Shown one piece after another: positions 1 to 12,880 of a DNA stretch of 42,155 nucleotides. Under the pieces are notes generated by a model. The model was given only the letters and a program-made list of their open reading frames with translations. It searched no databases and was not told the origin of the DNA. The stretch covers positions 431,206-473,360 of the forward strand of contig NW_003139318.1 in the NCBI RefSeq assembly GCF_000003605.2, written 5' to 3'. Position 1 is the stretch's first letter. Each line of letters begins with the position of its first letter. Position numbers and translations under genes: made by a program. This DNA is from Saccoglossus kowalevskii (Eukaryota > Hemichordata > Enteropneusta > Harrimaniidae).

Positions 1-865
1 ATGGCATTTCTAGATAATTACGAAGATGTCATCAAAGCACTGAGAACAGCGTCATCTGAGTTTGGAACCAACGTAGCATCACGAGCAACTGGGCTGTTAA
101 AGTTTCTAAAGTCAGCAAAGTGCATACTAGGCTTGGTAGCTGCACTGCCTATCATCAAGTGTCTTGAAAATTTTAACAAGGCTTTGCAAGGTAATACCAT
201 TAATATCTCCGGTATGCTTGAAGCTGCTGAGAGGGTGAAAAATGAGCTGCAGCGACTTCGTTCGGAAGAAACCTTCAGGGAGGTTTTCAAAGATACAGAG
301 GAGAAGATAGAGAAGTGGAAACTTGACCCTCTGGTTATACGCAAACACAGGATTCCATCCAGGTATGACACAGGTGGAGGAGAATCTGATCTGTCAATTG
401 AAGGATTGTACAGGAGTGAATACTATAAGGTCCTGGACAGTGCAAGTGTCAACATGATAAACTACTTTACTTCCACAGACATAGAAGAGCAACAGAGGTT
501 GGCGTCAATGTTACTTGAAGGTGAATACCACCAAGATTTGGTGAACAAGTATCCAGAGCTATCCGACTCACTTCGATTAAACATATCTTTCTTCTACAGT
601 CAGTACCAAGCATCATCTGTAGAGGAATACAGAACGATTAATACTCGTCTCTCCTGCCAGCTCTGTAGAAGCAGAGCGATCTTTCAGTACTCTTCGGCGT
701 ATGAAGACATGGCTTCGTAGCACTATGACTCAGCAGAGGTTAAACCATCTTATGGTTTCTAATGTCCATCGTGAACGTCTGCAACAGGTAAACATCAGAG
801 AAATAGCAGAGGAGTTTGTCAGCAACTCAGACTCCAGACGCCGTACTTTTGGAAGGTTTGATTAG
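1..865 (+). pseudogene. hAT-superfamily transposase, broken 3' part
   Basis: The first 239 codons read openly and look like the late catalytic and insertion region of a hAT transposase of the ZMYM1/THAP12-like type (DUF4371 plus dimerisation region). Seen motifs include SRYDTGGG near codon 121 and YRSEYYKVLD near codon 137. The frame ends at 720. From about 635 another frame (second position) carries the typical hAT C-terminal dimerisation signature: ASSVEAERSFSTLRRMKTW, then TMTQQRLNHLMV, ending at a stop at 863-865. The two halves are out of frame, and the stretch normally lying between the helical region and this signature seems missing, so an internal deletion with frameshift around 625-645 is likely. 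The window begins at its first visible codon, so the 5' part may lie outside. It is probably a dead copy. Family level is confident; the exact hAT lineage is not. Confidence 0.8.
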
Positions 866-1265
866 TCTAATTTCTCGAGCAACATGTGTTACATGCCTCT
901 AAATAATTATATTTTATTTGATTATGTATAATCATTTCATAAGTTAAAGCAGTTAACTGGATAAATATGATAATATAATAAAAATGATAAACAATAATCA
1001 ACCTGGTGTGTGTCTAGGCCTGGTTATGTGTGGAATTACCTAGAACAATGAGAAAGAAAAAAGGAGAAAACAGAACATTTCGGAACATTCTATTGAACAT
1101 GTTTTGTAAACAACTCCGAATATGGAGATCCCCAAAATGCAAGTCATGGATGGATAGGCCACGTGATTGGGTAATGTGTAATAAAATTCATCGAAAGTTA
1201 TCTGAAAGGTATGCACCAAATGAATTCATTTTAGTTGCATTTTTCAAAAATGTCTACCTTCTGAG

Positions 1266-1392
1266 GGGGGCACATGCCGCACATCCCTTCTCAGACACCC
1301 CCCTGTCTGCGCAACCGCGGACATTGGCCGCTTACGCGGCCGCAAAAGTGTCCCCCCCACTTTTCAGAATGGATCGACGCCCCTGCCTGTAG
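1266..1392. repeat. GC-rich, C/G-homopolymer patch, probable dispersed repeat fragment
   Basis: A sharply GC-rich island in AT-rich DNA, with several runs of six or seven C or G, a NotI-like GCGGCCGC, and a closing part reading CCCCCACTTTTCAGAATGGA then TCGACGCCCCTG. This style resembles dispersed transposon-derived repeats common in marine invertebrate genomes. No second copy is present in the window, so this rests on composition and general familiarity. Confidence 0.35.
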
Positions 1393-3411
1393 TCCATACT
1401 GCATTGTTGTAATGTACCACAAAAATACTTCCGTTGCTTACATGTCTAATGGCGCTATACTATAGAGAATATGCAATGGTCGCTGTTTTTGTTACGTGGC
1501 AAGGGCACTATTTAGCGACCGTATGCGATAAACGTCGTGGGACTTAAATACATGGACCAATTTTGAGTAATAATGTTTGGGTATCACAGTATACATTCTA
1601 GTTCAACAAAAACATATATACGGCGCTAAACTTAAATAGTTCTAACTGTGTATAGGCACAACCAAATGAAACAACAAAATGTAACATTACCACTTACCAT
1701 AGATATTTCATAATTCAATAGGTGTGTATTTTAGCACGAGAGTGTTATTTTATCTTCACCGACAAAGAATGGCGAAACGAAAGGCAGCAGAATCACGCAA
1801 AACTCGTAGTACTCTGCCCAAGGTTACACAGTCTTAAACCTCAAAGGTCATGTCAGTAACATACAGTATGTAGAGATTTACACCCTGGAACGTTTACGAC
1901 GTTTGTTATTTATTGCCTGGAATATAACCCTAATGCATCATTCATTAAAACTGGCTGTGGGTTGAACGAATGTTCCATCCAAACTTTTAGGAATCATTAA
2001 TACGGTGTGCGACGGTGATGCTGTCTACATCCTTCTGGAACTAGTGATTTTGCAAAATTAGTTCTTTCTTCATTTCCGTCTCAGTTTCCTTTTCATTATA
2101 TATGTAGTAGAGGGGTTACGCCGGTATCCAGAATGCATTTCGGGTAACCCGTGAGACAATATAGATATAAATACAAATGGCGGTGTGTTGTAAACCAATT
2201 TGGGAATTAATAATGTCTATCTGTGTAATTATATTTTTACTGAAAATGTCTGGCACATCAAAGTTACACATTCTGTTGAGGTGAAATCACATTAAGACAG
2301 CTATAGTAAAATACAAGCAAAATAACGGAGATTTGCTCTTAATGAATGCCCTTGCTAATATTTTAATCAAGCAAGTTCTAAAAGCGAAACATTAAAATAA
2401 TTTAGAATCATTACGGTTAGTCCGACAACAAACTCTGTAAAGAACAAATCCTAAAGTATAGATATCTTGACACGTGATTCAGAAGTGTTCACACATACAA
2501 TTCTAGAACCATTAATAAACTGCACAACCAAAAAGTAATTATATAATTCATATCGGTCAGTTATATAATATAATGACGATCAGCAATAAGGATGTAAACG
2601 AAAGAACTAATGTTCCTGACGTTGAATACTAAAGCCAATTAATACAACCAAATATTTATTTAATTGTACGAAAGACTGAATACGAAATATTCGACTGAAC
2701 AAGTAAAATATTACACAATATTACCTATCGTCACTAATACAAAATATACGTAAAAAACTTACCAAGCTGAACAAATGTAATATTAGTTTGATAGTTTATG
2801 ACAAATATTAACATTGACATGACAGTTGTTTCAAATGTTTGCAGATGTACAGGTGTGTTTTTCTATGCTAGATTAGATAATACTTACAATCAGTATGGTA
2901 TGTTACTGTCAGATATCCATTAAGCATTTCTGAATGAAAGGCCAGAAATTAATAATTGGATAGCACTCAAAAAGCTTTCGAGTAACGATTTATTCAACAA
3001 AACCATGTTCACTTTAAATTAATAAAAATAGAAGAAGATGCTCTATTCTTATAAATGTTATTTCCTGCCTGGCTCTATATTTTTTGCGTTTGTTAAACTG
3101 ACAGAAATTTGACAGGTTTTTTGTGGTCCATTACGCGGTCTTTCTCTTTTCATTTGAAGTGAAACATATTATGAAGCTACTAAAAAGTTTATTTTTAAAA
3201 CATTACCGCATTTTCTGTGTCTTAAAAACTATTGAACATTAATTTACTGTTGAACAACAACACCAGTGTCAGATCTAAGAAATACACATAGTGGATTCCA
3301 CTTTTTCAGACACGACGTTGATATTATTATAATGCCGGATCTAGTAATGATCATATATGAAAATTAGTAATGGGTACATTGTCATTGACGATAACTATAT
3401 AATTTTTATTT

Positions 3412-3454
3412 ATAAAACTAAATAAGAGACAAGTTGTCTTTTATTTAGTTTTAT
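3412..3454. repeat. 43-bp near-perfect hairpin
   Basis: Two 21-bp arms are reverse complements with one mismatch (arm position 15) around a single central G. The left arm begins ATAAAACTAAATAA and the right arm ends TTATTTAGTTTTAT. It lies eight bases from the YY1-like site at 3462. It could be a cruciform-forming palindrome, a miniature element remnant or a small structured RNA. Confidence 0.7.
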
Positions 3455-3461
3455 GCGTCAT

Positions 3462-3475
3462 TCAAGATGGCGGCC
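3462..3475 (+). promoter_or_regulatory. YY1-like site
   Basis: TCAAGATGGCGGCC matches the animal YY1 consensus AAGATGGCGGC, which is often found close to transcription starts. No exon I can support begins directly downstream, so its role is open. Confidence 0.4.
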
Positions 3476-4163
3476 CCCATATAGTAAATATCGTATTTAT
3501 TTTATTATCACGTGTGCGCCAGCTGACTGTGCACCGCCCATATTTTACTGTAAACTCGTTAACAACTTCACTATCAGCTAGTTCAGCAGGGGCTACAAAA
3601 TTGAAGTAACTTTACTAAGTAATAAATGTTTTCCATTTCCAGAAAGGACATAGGTCACTATCGTGGCCTAAAACTTGCCATTTCTCATGGATTACAGTAA
3701 TTTTCTTTTAGTAATACAATAAAAATTAAATTATATTACCCGGTATTATCAGTATAAATGTAAACAAAAATATAAATAAAAGAAACAGAGTACAGAATAA
3801 GAGTAACAAACCTTCTCTCATTGTTTCCAAATTTTGCTTCTGTCTCATATTGCGTTCAACATATTCACCTTTCTTCAATTTTTTTTACCAGTTCTTCATT
3901 CTCAATTTTATTTAGAGAACGTTTCCTTCCAGTATGTTTCTTTGCAGGGGGGGGGTTCTATCTCCTTTTCAACAGCACCTGTTTTCTGTACAATTTTGAT
4001 TATTGGCGACTCCTTCACAAAAGCTGTCTCCTTCTGTAAAACATTCACTGCAATAACACACCAATATTACTTTAACACAATCACAGAAGAAGTAAAAAAA
4101 ACACATATAGCATATGGCAACAAACATCCATAGGTGTGATTGTGTTAATACAACAATTCTTAC

Positions 4164-4493
4164 AAATTTGCAAGTTAAACCAATACTAACTATCAGTTCT
4201 ATATTTTTATCTTGCAATAATGATCCCTCAATGGAACCTAATAGTGGTCTCTCATTCTCCCACAGGGGTTGTGTATTGATAGAATATGCTTTGGTTCCAT
4301 CAGTTGTATTTTTCACTAATCTGCTGATTTTCACATCAATAGATGAGGCAATTTCACGTTTATCTGCTTCCTCTTGAAGACCAGCATATGAGATAATATG
4401 TTTGAGACAACACTGAAGATTAGTATGCTCCGTAAACATAGGCACCCTAATTCGCTCTTTTCCAACAACAAATCTGGAACTTGTTCCATATAG
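4164..4493 (-). CDS. exon B of the unrecognised minus-strand gene
   Basis: 110 complete codons between a TATCAG acceptor and a TTT|GTAAGA donor, phase 0 at both ends, matching exons A and C. Codon content looks like protein (SYAGLQEEADKREIASS) rather than a random frame. A competing reading frame on the same strand with an acceptor near 4571 gives hydrophobic, less protein-like sequence. Confidence 0.45.
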
Positions 4494-4990
4494 CTGATAG
4501 GTCCAAATAATAAACTACACATTATATGCACATCATCATTTTGTCTTGATGTAGGTTTCCCTGTAGTGAAAATATACCACAAAATGACTATCATGACTAG
4601 TTTAATATAACACCATGAAACAAAACGAAACAATTATGCACATGCGTAATATGGACATTCTATGCGACTTGTGTGGCAAATTGAATACAAAAATGTCTTA
4701 TTAATATAATGCATCTCCTTTGTCAGAATCAATTAATACTCAAAAATATGTAATATATTTCAGACCAGAAAGCTGAAAAACAGGATTTTGGAGATCATTT
4801 TAGATCATCGTATACCACCCAGCAAACAACTGAATACACGTGATATATTCGATTCGATTTCTGTACATAGAAAATATAAATAAAAAACATATTCACCGGA
4901 AACAAATGAACAGTTAGATAAGTGAATCTTAGTACCATGGGGACTGGTGAAGTTCGTACTTTTATAAATAGAATTCTGAAAACAACTTAC

Positions 4991-5236
4991 CTCTTCAAGT
5001 TCTGTCTCCCCGCGTTGTTGATCAATGTGCTCCGCTATTGTTGAGTTGTCAACATCATAGCGTTGATGGCGGGCTTTATCAATCGCCCAATTGAAATTGA
5101 ATTGAGACCAACCCAAGTCACGTAATCTGTGCCTTGCTTGACAGAATAGTATATTTTTGTACGCAAATTTTAAATTACTTCTGATTTTAGCTCTAGACAG
5201 CACGAATGGTGTTGTTTTGAAAGTGTGCTTCTCCAA
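4991..5236 (-). CDS. exon A of the unrecognised minus-strand gene
   Basis: Up to 82 open codons ending at a consensus donor (GAAGAG|GTAAGT in coding sense) in phase 0. The peptide is polar and aromatic, with no membrane segment, and ends GETELEE. The 5' boundary is uncertain because there is no ATG at the open-frame start and the upstream acceptor candidate (ATTTTGGAG) is poor. Confidence 0.45.
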
Positions 5237-6015
5237 AATATTTTAACATTATCTTTTATTCAGGGTTTGTCGAAATTATGATATGTTCCTGATAACATTA
5301 TCTACGTGAATGTTATTCATATACATATGCTGCTCATTAAAAACAATAATGTATGTTTTCTAAATAATTTACTAACATGATAACAATGGCTTATCTCCAA
5401 CCATTCAACAAACAGGTGTATTTTTTTTTTATAAAACATACACTTAAATAATTATGTGTTGACATTTAAAAAAAATAATAGTTAGTATTTTTTCATTTCA
5501 AGTTTTATTATATTTTTTTCTGAACCTGACCTTCTTAATTTATCTCACTCTAACATATGCAGTCGTTACCTGTTCTAGGGAGAGGTGCTCGAGATAGAAG
5601 TTGAATACGTGAAAGAATGGTTAATTATTTGGAAAATTATGACATTTATGTGCACAAATTTCAACCACAAATTCAGGTCTGCGTACTGTCTAAAAGTATG
5701 TATCTACCACGGATTATCAAAATAAGATGTGTAGTTGTTAAGATATCGGTGGAACAGACTGACAGACACAGACAAGCATATTTAAGTTCATGAGCAAATG
5801 TGTCAGAACACTCGATTGATTCCATACAAGGATTAGATCTCCATATTTTCCTCATTGGGCAGAAAGAAGAGTATAAGCTTAGTCGTTACCAAGCTTTAAC
5901 TAGGTAATTTGTTTGGTGATTTGAAGGTATCGAAGGAGTCACCGGCGGTATTTAGTGCAAGTCGCGCGCAGGTTAAAACTCCTACTCGTGACTTCATTAG
6001 AAAAGCCATTGAATT

Positions 6016-6213
6016 GTGGGAAAATCAATGTTTATCAACACAAATATTGAATATGCGCGGCGCGACGACTGTGTTATTAAACCTAATGAATTACCTTTTT
6101 ATATTTTAAACTTGCTGGATAAAAATTACGATTCAATTGACGCGAACATTGATGATACACAGAAATACACGAAAATAATTTCCACAATGCCGAAATATGG
6201 GTGTGAAATTGGT
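6016..6213 (+). CDS. possible exon of an unrecognised gene
   Basis: An open frame starting at ATG 6028, or continuous from 6016, includes KPNELPFYILNLLDKNYD and TQKYTKIISTMPKYGCEIG. It reaches a very good donor (GAAATTG|GTAAGT) near 6213. The peptide is unlike low-complexity noise but matches no family I know, and no partner exon was found. It may be an exon of a plus-strand gene or chance. Confidence 0.2.
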
Positions 6214-6817
6214 AAGTTTATTCCAAAGCAAATGCGAGCTGAAAGGGGACAACTTGTGTAAATTCGTTGGTCTTGAGGGCGTTGTTCATTAACATTAAAC
6301 AATCAAAATCGATTCCCGTTCCGCTGCAGATCAACAGTATAACGTACGTTATTAGGCGTAGTTATTAGAATGAGCTATGCTAAAGAATAAGAGCGTGAGT
6401 GTCCTCACTGTTAAAAGACGTTCATATACGCTATGATGGTGTAAGAAGTAGATATTATCACACAAGAATGTGACAACCCCATGCGGAGAATATAGAGATA
6501 TTAGAGCCATTCTCAGTTTTCTTTATGAACTTGCTCCGCACACTGGAAATGTCATGTAACAATACACATACATTCGTGGAACACCCTATAGCTAACGAAG
6601 GGAACTGTTAACTTCCAATTGTTAAAAAAAATGAATGCAGCTGATTTATTTACGACTGATTATAAATCTTATTTAACGTATTCTTTCTTTGAAGAAAGTT
6701 AAACCAGTCTTCCTTCGGGATAATGGTGCATATGCGTTATTCGCTGATTATAGTCAAGTACGGCATCCATAATTGCACCGAGAGATCAAAGAAACCGCAC
6801 ATAAAGCAACTTTCTAT

Positions 6818-6853
6818 TATAATAATAATAATAATATTATAATAATAATATTT
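6818..6853. repeat. AAT/ATT microsatellite
   Basis: Imperfect trinucleotide run of TAATAATAATAATAAT type followed by ATTATAATAATAATATT. Confidence 0.75.
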
Positions 6854-7884
6854 TGTGTTCACTGCGGGATATTGATGTGAAAAGCATAATAACAGATATT
6901 AATGAAAGAATGGTAAGTAAAATGTAATTAATACTGCAATATATAATAAGCGACAATATAAAATAATAAAGACAAGTTTATAAGATGAGAAAATATGACT
7001 TATTATTTTGCAGATGAAAAAAATCAATACTTTCGCCCACTCTAATAAGTATAGCATTTATGAATGAATTTTCCTGACTGAACTGTTTTTTGTACATTTA
7101 GATATTTTATAAAGCTGTTTTAAAAATTACGTCGCCATAGCGTTTGACAGTTGAGCAAGAAAATGTTTTTCATCTTCGATTTTATCAAATATTTTTTCAG
7201 CAGTTATGATTGTTCTAAATAATCATGTCGATTACTAACCATATACTTCACCAGTCACGCATGCTTAGGTTCGTAGCTACGATGTTTCACGGGTGAATTT
7301 TCAAAATATCATATGATTTTTTTTCTCGCTGACAACACTTGATAAAAGTATATTTGGTGTCCATTGGTGTAATGTATGAGACGGGTTTGAAAGCAGTGTC
7401 TTTTATTTTAAAATAAAACACGATTGGAATATATATTTCCGATTATAATATTGCTATATTTAAAAACTTTTTTTTCAGGTCAATGCTGTTTGCGTGTTTT
7501 TATCTATGTGCCCGTGATTCTATGTTTGTCCTATAGCCACCTGTCGTATCATTAGGTTGCCAGGAAGCAAGTCAGAGTTTAGCCGTATGCTCAAACAACA
7601 GTGTTTGTAAATAATCATATACTATCAGGTCAGCGTATGCCGTCACACGATATCAAATGAGCTAGTACCTATTCGCTATAGCGCTAAGTCATCCACGTCT
7701 ACGGTTGAATTGAAGCTATTAATAAAGGGTATTTTTATTTCATCGACGTGTGTCTAAAGCAAGAATGTAACCGATATATACACGATTAATCAAATTGATT
7801 TGGAATGTCATTTTCAATTATACGCCCATTATACGGTTTACATTAGAAACAGAAAAATCCCAACGCTGTACAATCGATATTTTA

Positions 7885-8022
7885 TTAAATGCGCATGCGT
7901 CGACATTGCTATTTCGTCGTGACGTTCGGCCGTTCAGCTATATTTGTGCTTCAGTGGGAATATAACGCTTCAAGAATCACAGAACCGTGCGTGTTTTGTA
8001 CACGAGCGAAGCTTAGTGAGAG
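7885..8022 (+). promoter_or_regulatory. CpG-rich segment with NRF-1-like site and consensus donor
   Basis: An NRF-1-like palindrome (ATGCGCATGCGTCGAC near 7887-7902) is followed by CpG-rich sequence ending at a good donor, GTGAGAG|GTAGGT, near 8022. This is the pattern of an animal promoter with a non-coding first exon. The next plausible plus-strand acceptor with a coding exon is at 10769 (the cGAS-like gene), so it may be that gene's promoter. No direct evidence connects them. Confidence 0.3.
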
Positions 8023-9660
8023 GTAGGTGAGACGACACTTTCGATATGTGCTCTCTTTAAATGATTTCAAAATCGAACCAGATGTTTTTCATTGTATTCA
8101 TTGTGTCAGGGAGTTGGTATTTTGGTGACCCTTGTCAGTATTAACTGTAGCTGTGGTTATGGTTACTCTCAAGTGCTCCGTGTTGACATAAAGGCGTGCA
8201 ATGTTTCTCCTGACTCACACATCGTTTCTGGCTTATATAAATAGACTGTCCTACTAAACACAGACTTATATAAGCCATATTGTTTTTAATTCTGATGTGT
8301 ATATTTGCCTTTCAACTCCACTATTAATAATCGTCCCGCATTCTGGGATGTGTATCTGATCGCATGGCAAGTTTTTACTTGTTCGACTTTTCTTTTCCAA
8401 AGCTGAGTTTATATAACAGATTTATTTTCCATGGCGACGGAAATTTGTAGACATTAAAATCAGTAACAAGCAAAGTAGTGGGGTTAAGTCGAAAGCTTCA
8501 AAAGTGGAGGTAGGTGTGAATTGATGTCAGGTATAAGAAAGATTATTTTTTTTTTTACAACCTCAAAGCACATATGTATGGGGGAAATGCTCTTCGGATA
8601 CTAAGAAAGTAAGGAAATAGCTAAAATCGATAAAAACGTGCCAGTTATCACGTCTGCATTTTATCGATTGATAGTAAATTAGTAAATTGAAGTGGCACAG
8701 CCATCGTGCTTTATAGAGCAGTGGCCGTGTTGCTGCCTTCAATATAAATGCGGTGGCGAATTGTACAACGTTTGTAAACTACAGCGAAGCATTAAACCAC
8801 GGTCTCAGTCCTGTATACCACGACATTTTGCACACTTTACACACTAGCGTCAGCAAATTTGTATATCTAGTGGATTGTGAAAACTTAATTGGTGCATCCA
8901 GATTCAGTGATGGTTTATTGCCATTATATGCCACCTTCATTTTATATGTACATCTCAGACATTGATATACGTTTAAAACATAGAAAATCATATACTAATG
9001 TGATATAGCGCCCGATACGGTATACTTGCAACTGTGGTAAGATAAAATAGGACCCAGGAACTTGTATACAGCGACTACAGATACATTGAGCGTTGGGGAA
9101 AATTCTCACCGGTTTGAATTTTATTAGCGTAGTTGATTGTAAGTGGAAACGTTGGTATACGTAAAATCGCCATATCATTTTTGAAAAATTGGATTTCTTA
9201 AAGGCACATGTCGAATTCTGTTGACAGCAAGATCTACCCTACCGCTATTCACGTTTGTGGCCTATCAAAAATGTTTTGTTGTTGTTTTTAAATGTTTTGC
9301 CGTCGAACGGGAGTTAAAGCGACGACTTAGGGGCATTTTTATTTGCGTGCATGAGGAGGTCCAACTTCTGTTCACTATTCTAGGAAGCAAAACATATATA
9401 TTTGATAATTTCAAAAGGGGTTACGAAGGTGTCTATGTTGGCGCCTCCCCCATTAATCCGGCGAGCGTGTTATAGTTACCGACAAACTATCATACCCTGG
9501 TGGTCAGAAGTCAGAGTTGTATTCGTAGATGTGGATATTGCTAAATCAGAACTATATTAATATGGATGTACTGATACAATAGAGATAGTGGTCAAAGTTG
9601 TGATCGCGGATTGATAGACCCTACTCGGGCTGATATCAATACAGTTGAGAATGAATATAC

Positions 9661-9833
9661 GAGTTGGGATGTTCCATGTTTTGTGAAATGTAACCTATAT
9701 TAAAGTTTATTGTTAGAAAACATAAATTGTTCGGTAGTTTTTGGGACGAGTTGAGATTTTCCATGTTTTGCGAAATGTAACTACATGTACTATTAAAAAA
9801 AAAGTCAAAAAAGCGTTCGATAGTTTTTGGGAC
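9661..9833. repeat. tandem duplication, 87 and 86 bp
   Basis: Copies at 9661-9747 and 9748-9833 share GAGTTG at the start, CCATGTTTTGTGAAATGTAA (G/C change) near the start, and GATAGTTTTTGGGAC or CGGTAGTTTTTGGGAC at the end. The middles have diverged, including a poly-A expansion in the second copy. Confidence 0.8.
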
Positions 9834-10586
9834 AAAATAACAAAACAGTATTTGGTTAACACATTCTAAAATATAGTAAGAACGTTAACAGTCACTATCT
9901 GTTGTCAGTATCACCCGTGCCAAATAAAATCATATATCCGCTCCAATCTACCTCTGCTCCACGAGTCGACTAAGCTACATATTTAATAAGTGATTTATAC
10001 CTTCATATATCGTGTACAAGGAACAAGAGACGATTGTCCGACGCAGAGCTTATTTTCAGACAGATTGCATATTTAATTAGCTGGTAGTACACATACCAGA
10101 TTCCGTTAAAAGTCGTAAAAGATATACGCTGTATGCGTATTATTATTCATTATTAGAACAAAGTGCGGTAAATCACTGCACTGTTTATCCAAATTTATAG
10201 AACAATAGTGACGCATTCCATATAGGAGTCTTGAAAACAAGGGTTTCGCAATATATACATATAAGGTGCACTTGGGTTAGACCGTCAGTCGTGAGACAGG
10301 TTAGTTTCCTACTGATAGGTATAGTATATGTATATAATTTATTAAACATTAATTACTTGGAAGCCAGTTTATTGCTGCTTATTAACTAGTGATTATTTTG
10401 TTTACAGAATTGTATTTATTATAAAAGTTCATACCAATGTGGTACCCAGGTAGGAATACGAATTTATCATAATATTGTTTTATGATTTTATCTTTTGTTG
10501 TATCGACATGTTGTTGATTTAAATCGCCTAACACCAACGTTCAAGTGGTACTTGGTATTTTTTTACCGTGGATGTTAAGTGCGTTG

Positions 10587-10605
10587 CCGCCGCCTCCATC
10601 TTGGC
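10587..10605 (-). promoter_or_regulatory. YY1-like site upstream of the cGAS-like gene
   Basis: The strand complement reads GGCCAAGATGGAGGCGGC, a near match to the YY1 consensus in a locally GC-rich patch. It lies about 165 bases before the acceptor of the first recognised coding exon. It could mark a transcription start, with a short 5' exon between it and 10769. Confidence 0.4.
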
Positions 10606-10768
10606 CGAACATACATTGCGATAAATTGGCAAAGTGCCAAGTAACAAGTACAGAACGGTGTGTATATGGTGTCTTCATTGCTTAAACGTGTTGCTCAGTG
10701 ACACGTTTTTTTGATTACTGATCATAATTTCAGATGGACCCCCTTCACATTTTTTTTTTGTTTTGCAG

Positions 10769-12874
<2,106 letters not shown>

Positions 12875-12880
12875 AATAAA
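12875..12880 (+). terminator. polyadenylation signal AATAAA
   Basis: A canonical hexamer begins at the base after the stop codon. If used, the 3' untranslated region would be unusually short, about 10 to 30 bases. Other signals further downstream could be used instead. Confidence 0.4.

Larger units (their letters stand above)
866..3811. other. AT-rich intergenic stretch without recognised genes
   Basis: No open frame here looks like a conserved protein. Contents are a GC-rich repeat-like patch at about 1266-1392, a 43-bp near-perfect hairpin at 3412-3454 and a YY1-like site at 3462-3475. The remainder is AT-rich and I see no structure in it. It may include 3' exons or untranslated sequence of the minus-strand gene ending at 3812. 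Confidence 0.5.
3812..5236 (-). pseudogene. unrecognised three-exon gene with two homopolymer frame breaks
   Basis: Three minus-strand exons are supported by splice signals and phase. Exon A is about 4991-5236 (donor GAG|GTAAGT) and includes RLRDLGWSQFNFNWAIDK. Exon B is 4164-4493 (acceptor TATCAG, donor TTT|GTAAGA), 110 codons, and includes FVVGKERIRVPMF and SINTQPLWENERPL. Exon C is about 3812-4033 (acceptor TTTTACAG) and starts KETAFVKESPIIKIVQ. In exon C the likely protein continues only if one base is dropped from a run of nine C (coding sense, near 3950), giving AKKHTGRKRSLNKIENEELV, and again at a run of eight A (near 3885), giving KKGEYVERNMRQKQNLETM. These may be assembly errors or real decay. 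The C-terminal part is lysine/arginine-rich. The true start is unknown: the open frame at 5236 begins with TTG after a stop, so a further 5' exon is likely. I do not recognise the family; the pseudogene label is provisional. Confidence 0.45.
5237..10586. other. intergenic stretch, mostly without support for genes
   Basis: The stretch holds an ATT/AATA microsatellite near 6818-6853, a low-support coding-like exon at 6016-6213, a CpG-richer possible promoter and first exon at 7885-8022, and an 87-bp tandem duplication at 9661-9833. Other frames (for example 8753-8965 and 9221-9475) have no recognisable domain or good splice context. Confidence 0.45.

Noticed and set aside
1030-1465. Two overlapping open frames
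   Set aside because: They are created by the GC-rich repeat patch at 1266-1392.
4331-4633. Alternative minus-strand frame with acceptor near 4571
   Set aside because: It overlaps exon B in another frame, gives less protein-like residues, and does not join the neighbours in phase.
10711-10768. 5' extension of the cGAS-like open frame
   Set aside because: This part is a T-rich tract ending in TTTTGCAG, a typical acceptor. The family-like sequence begins after it.
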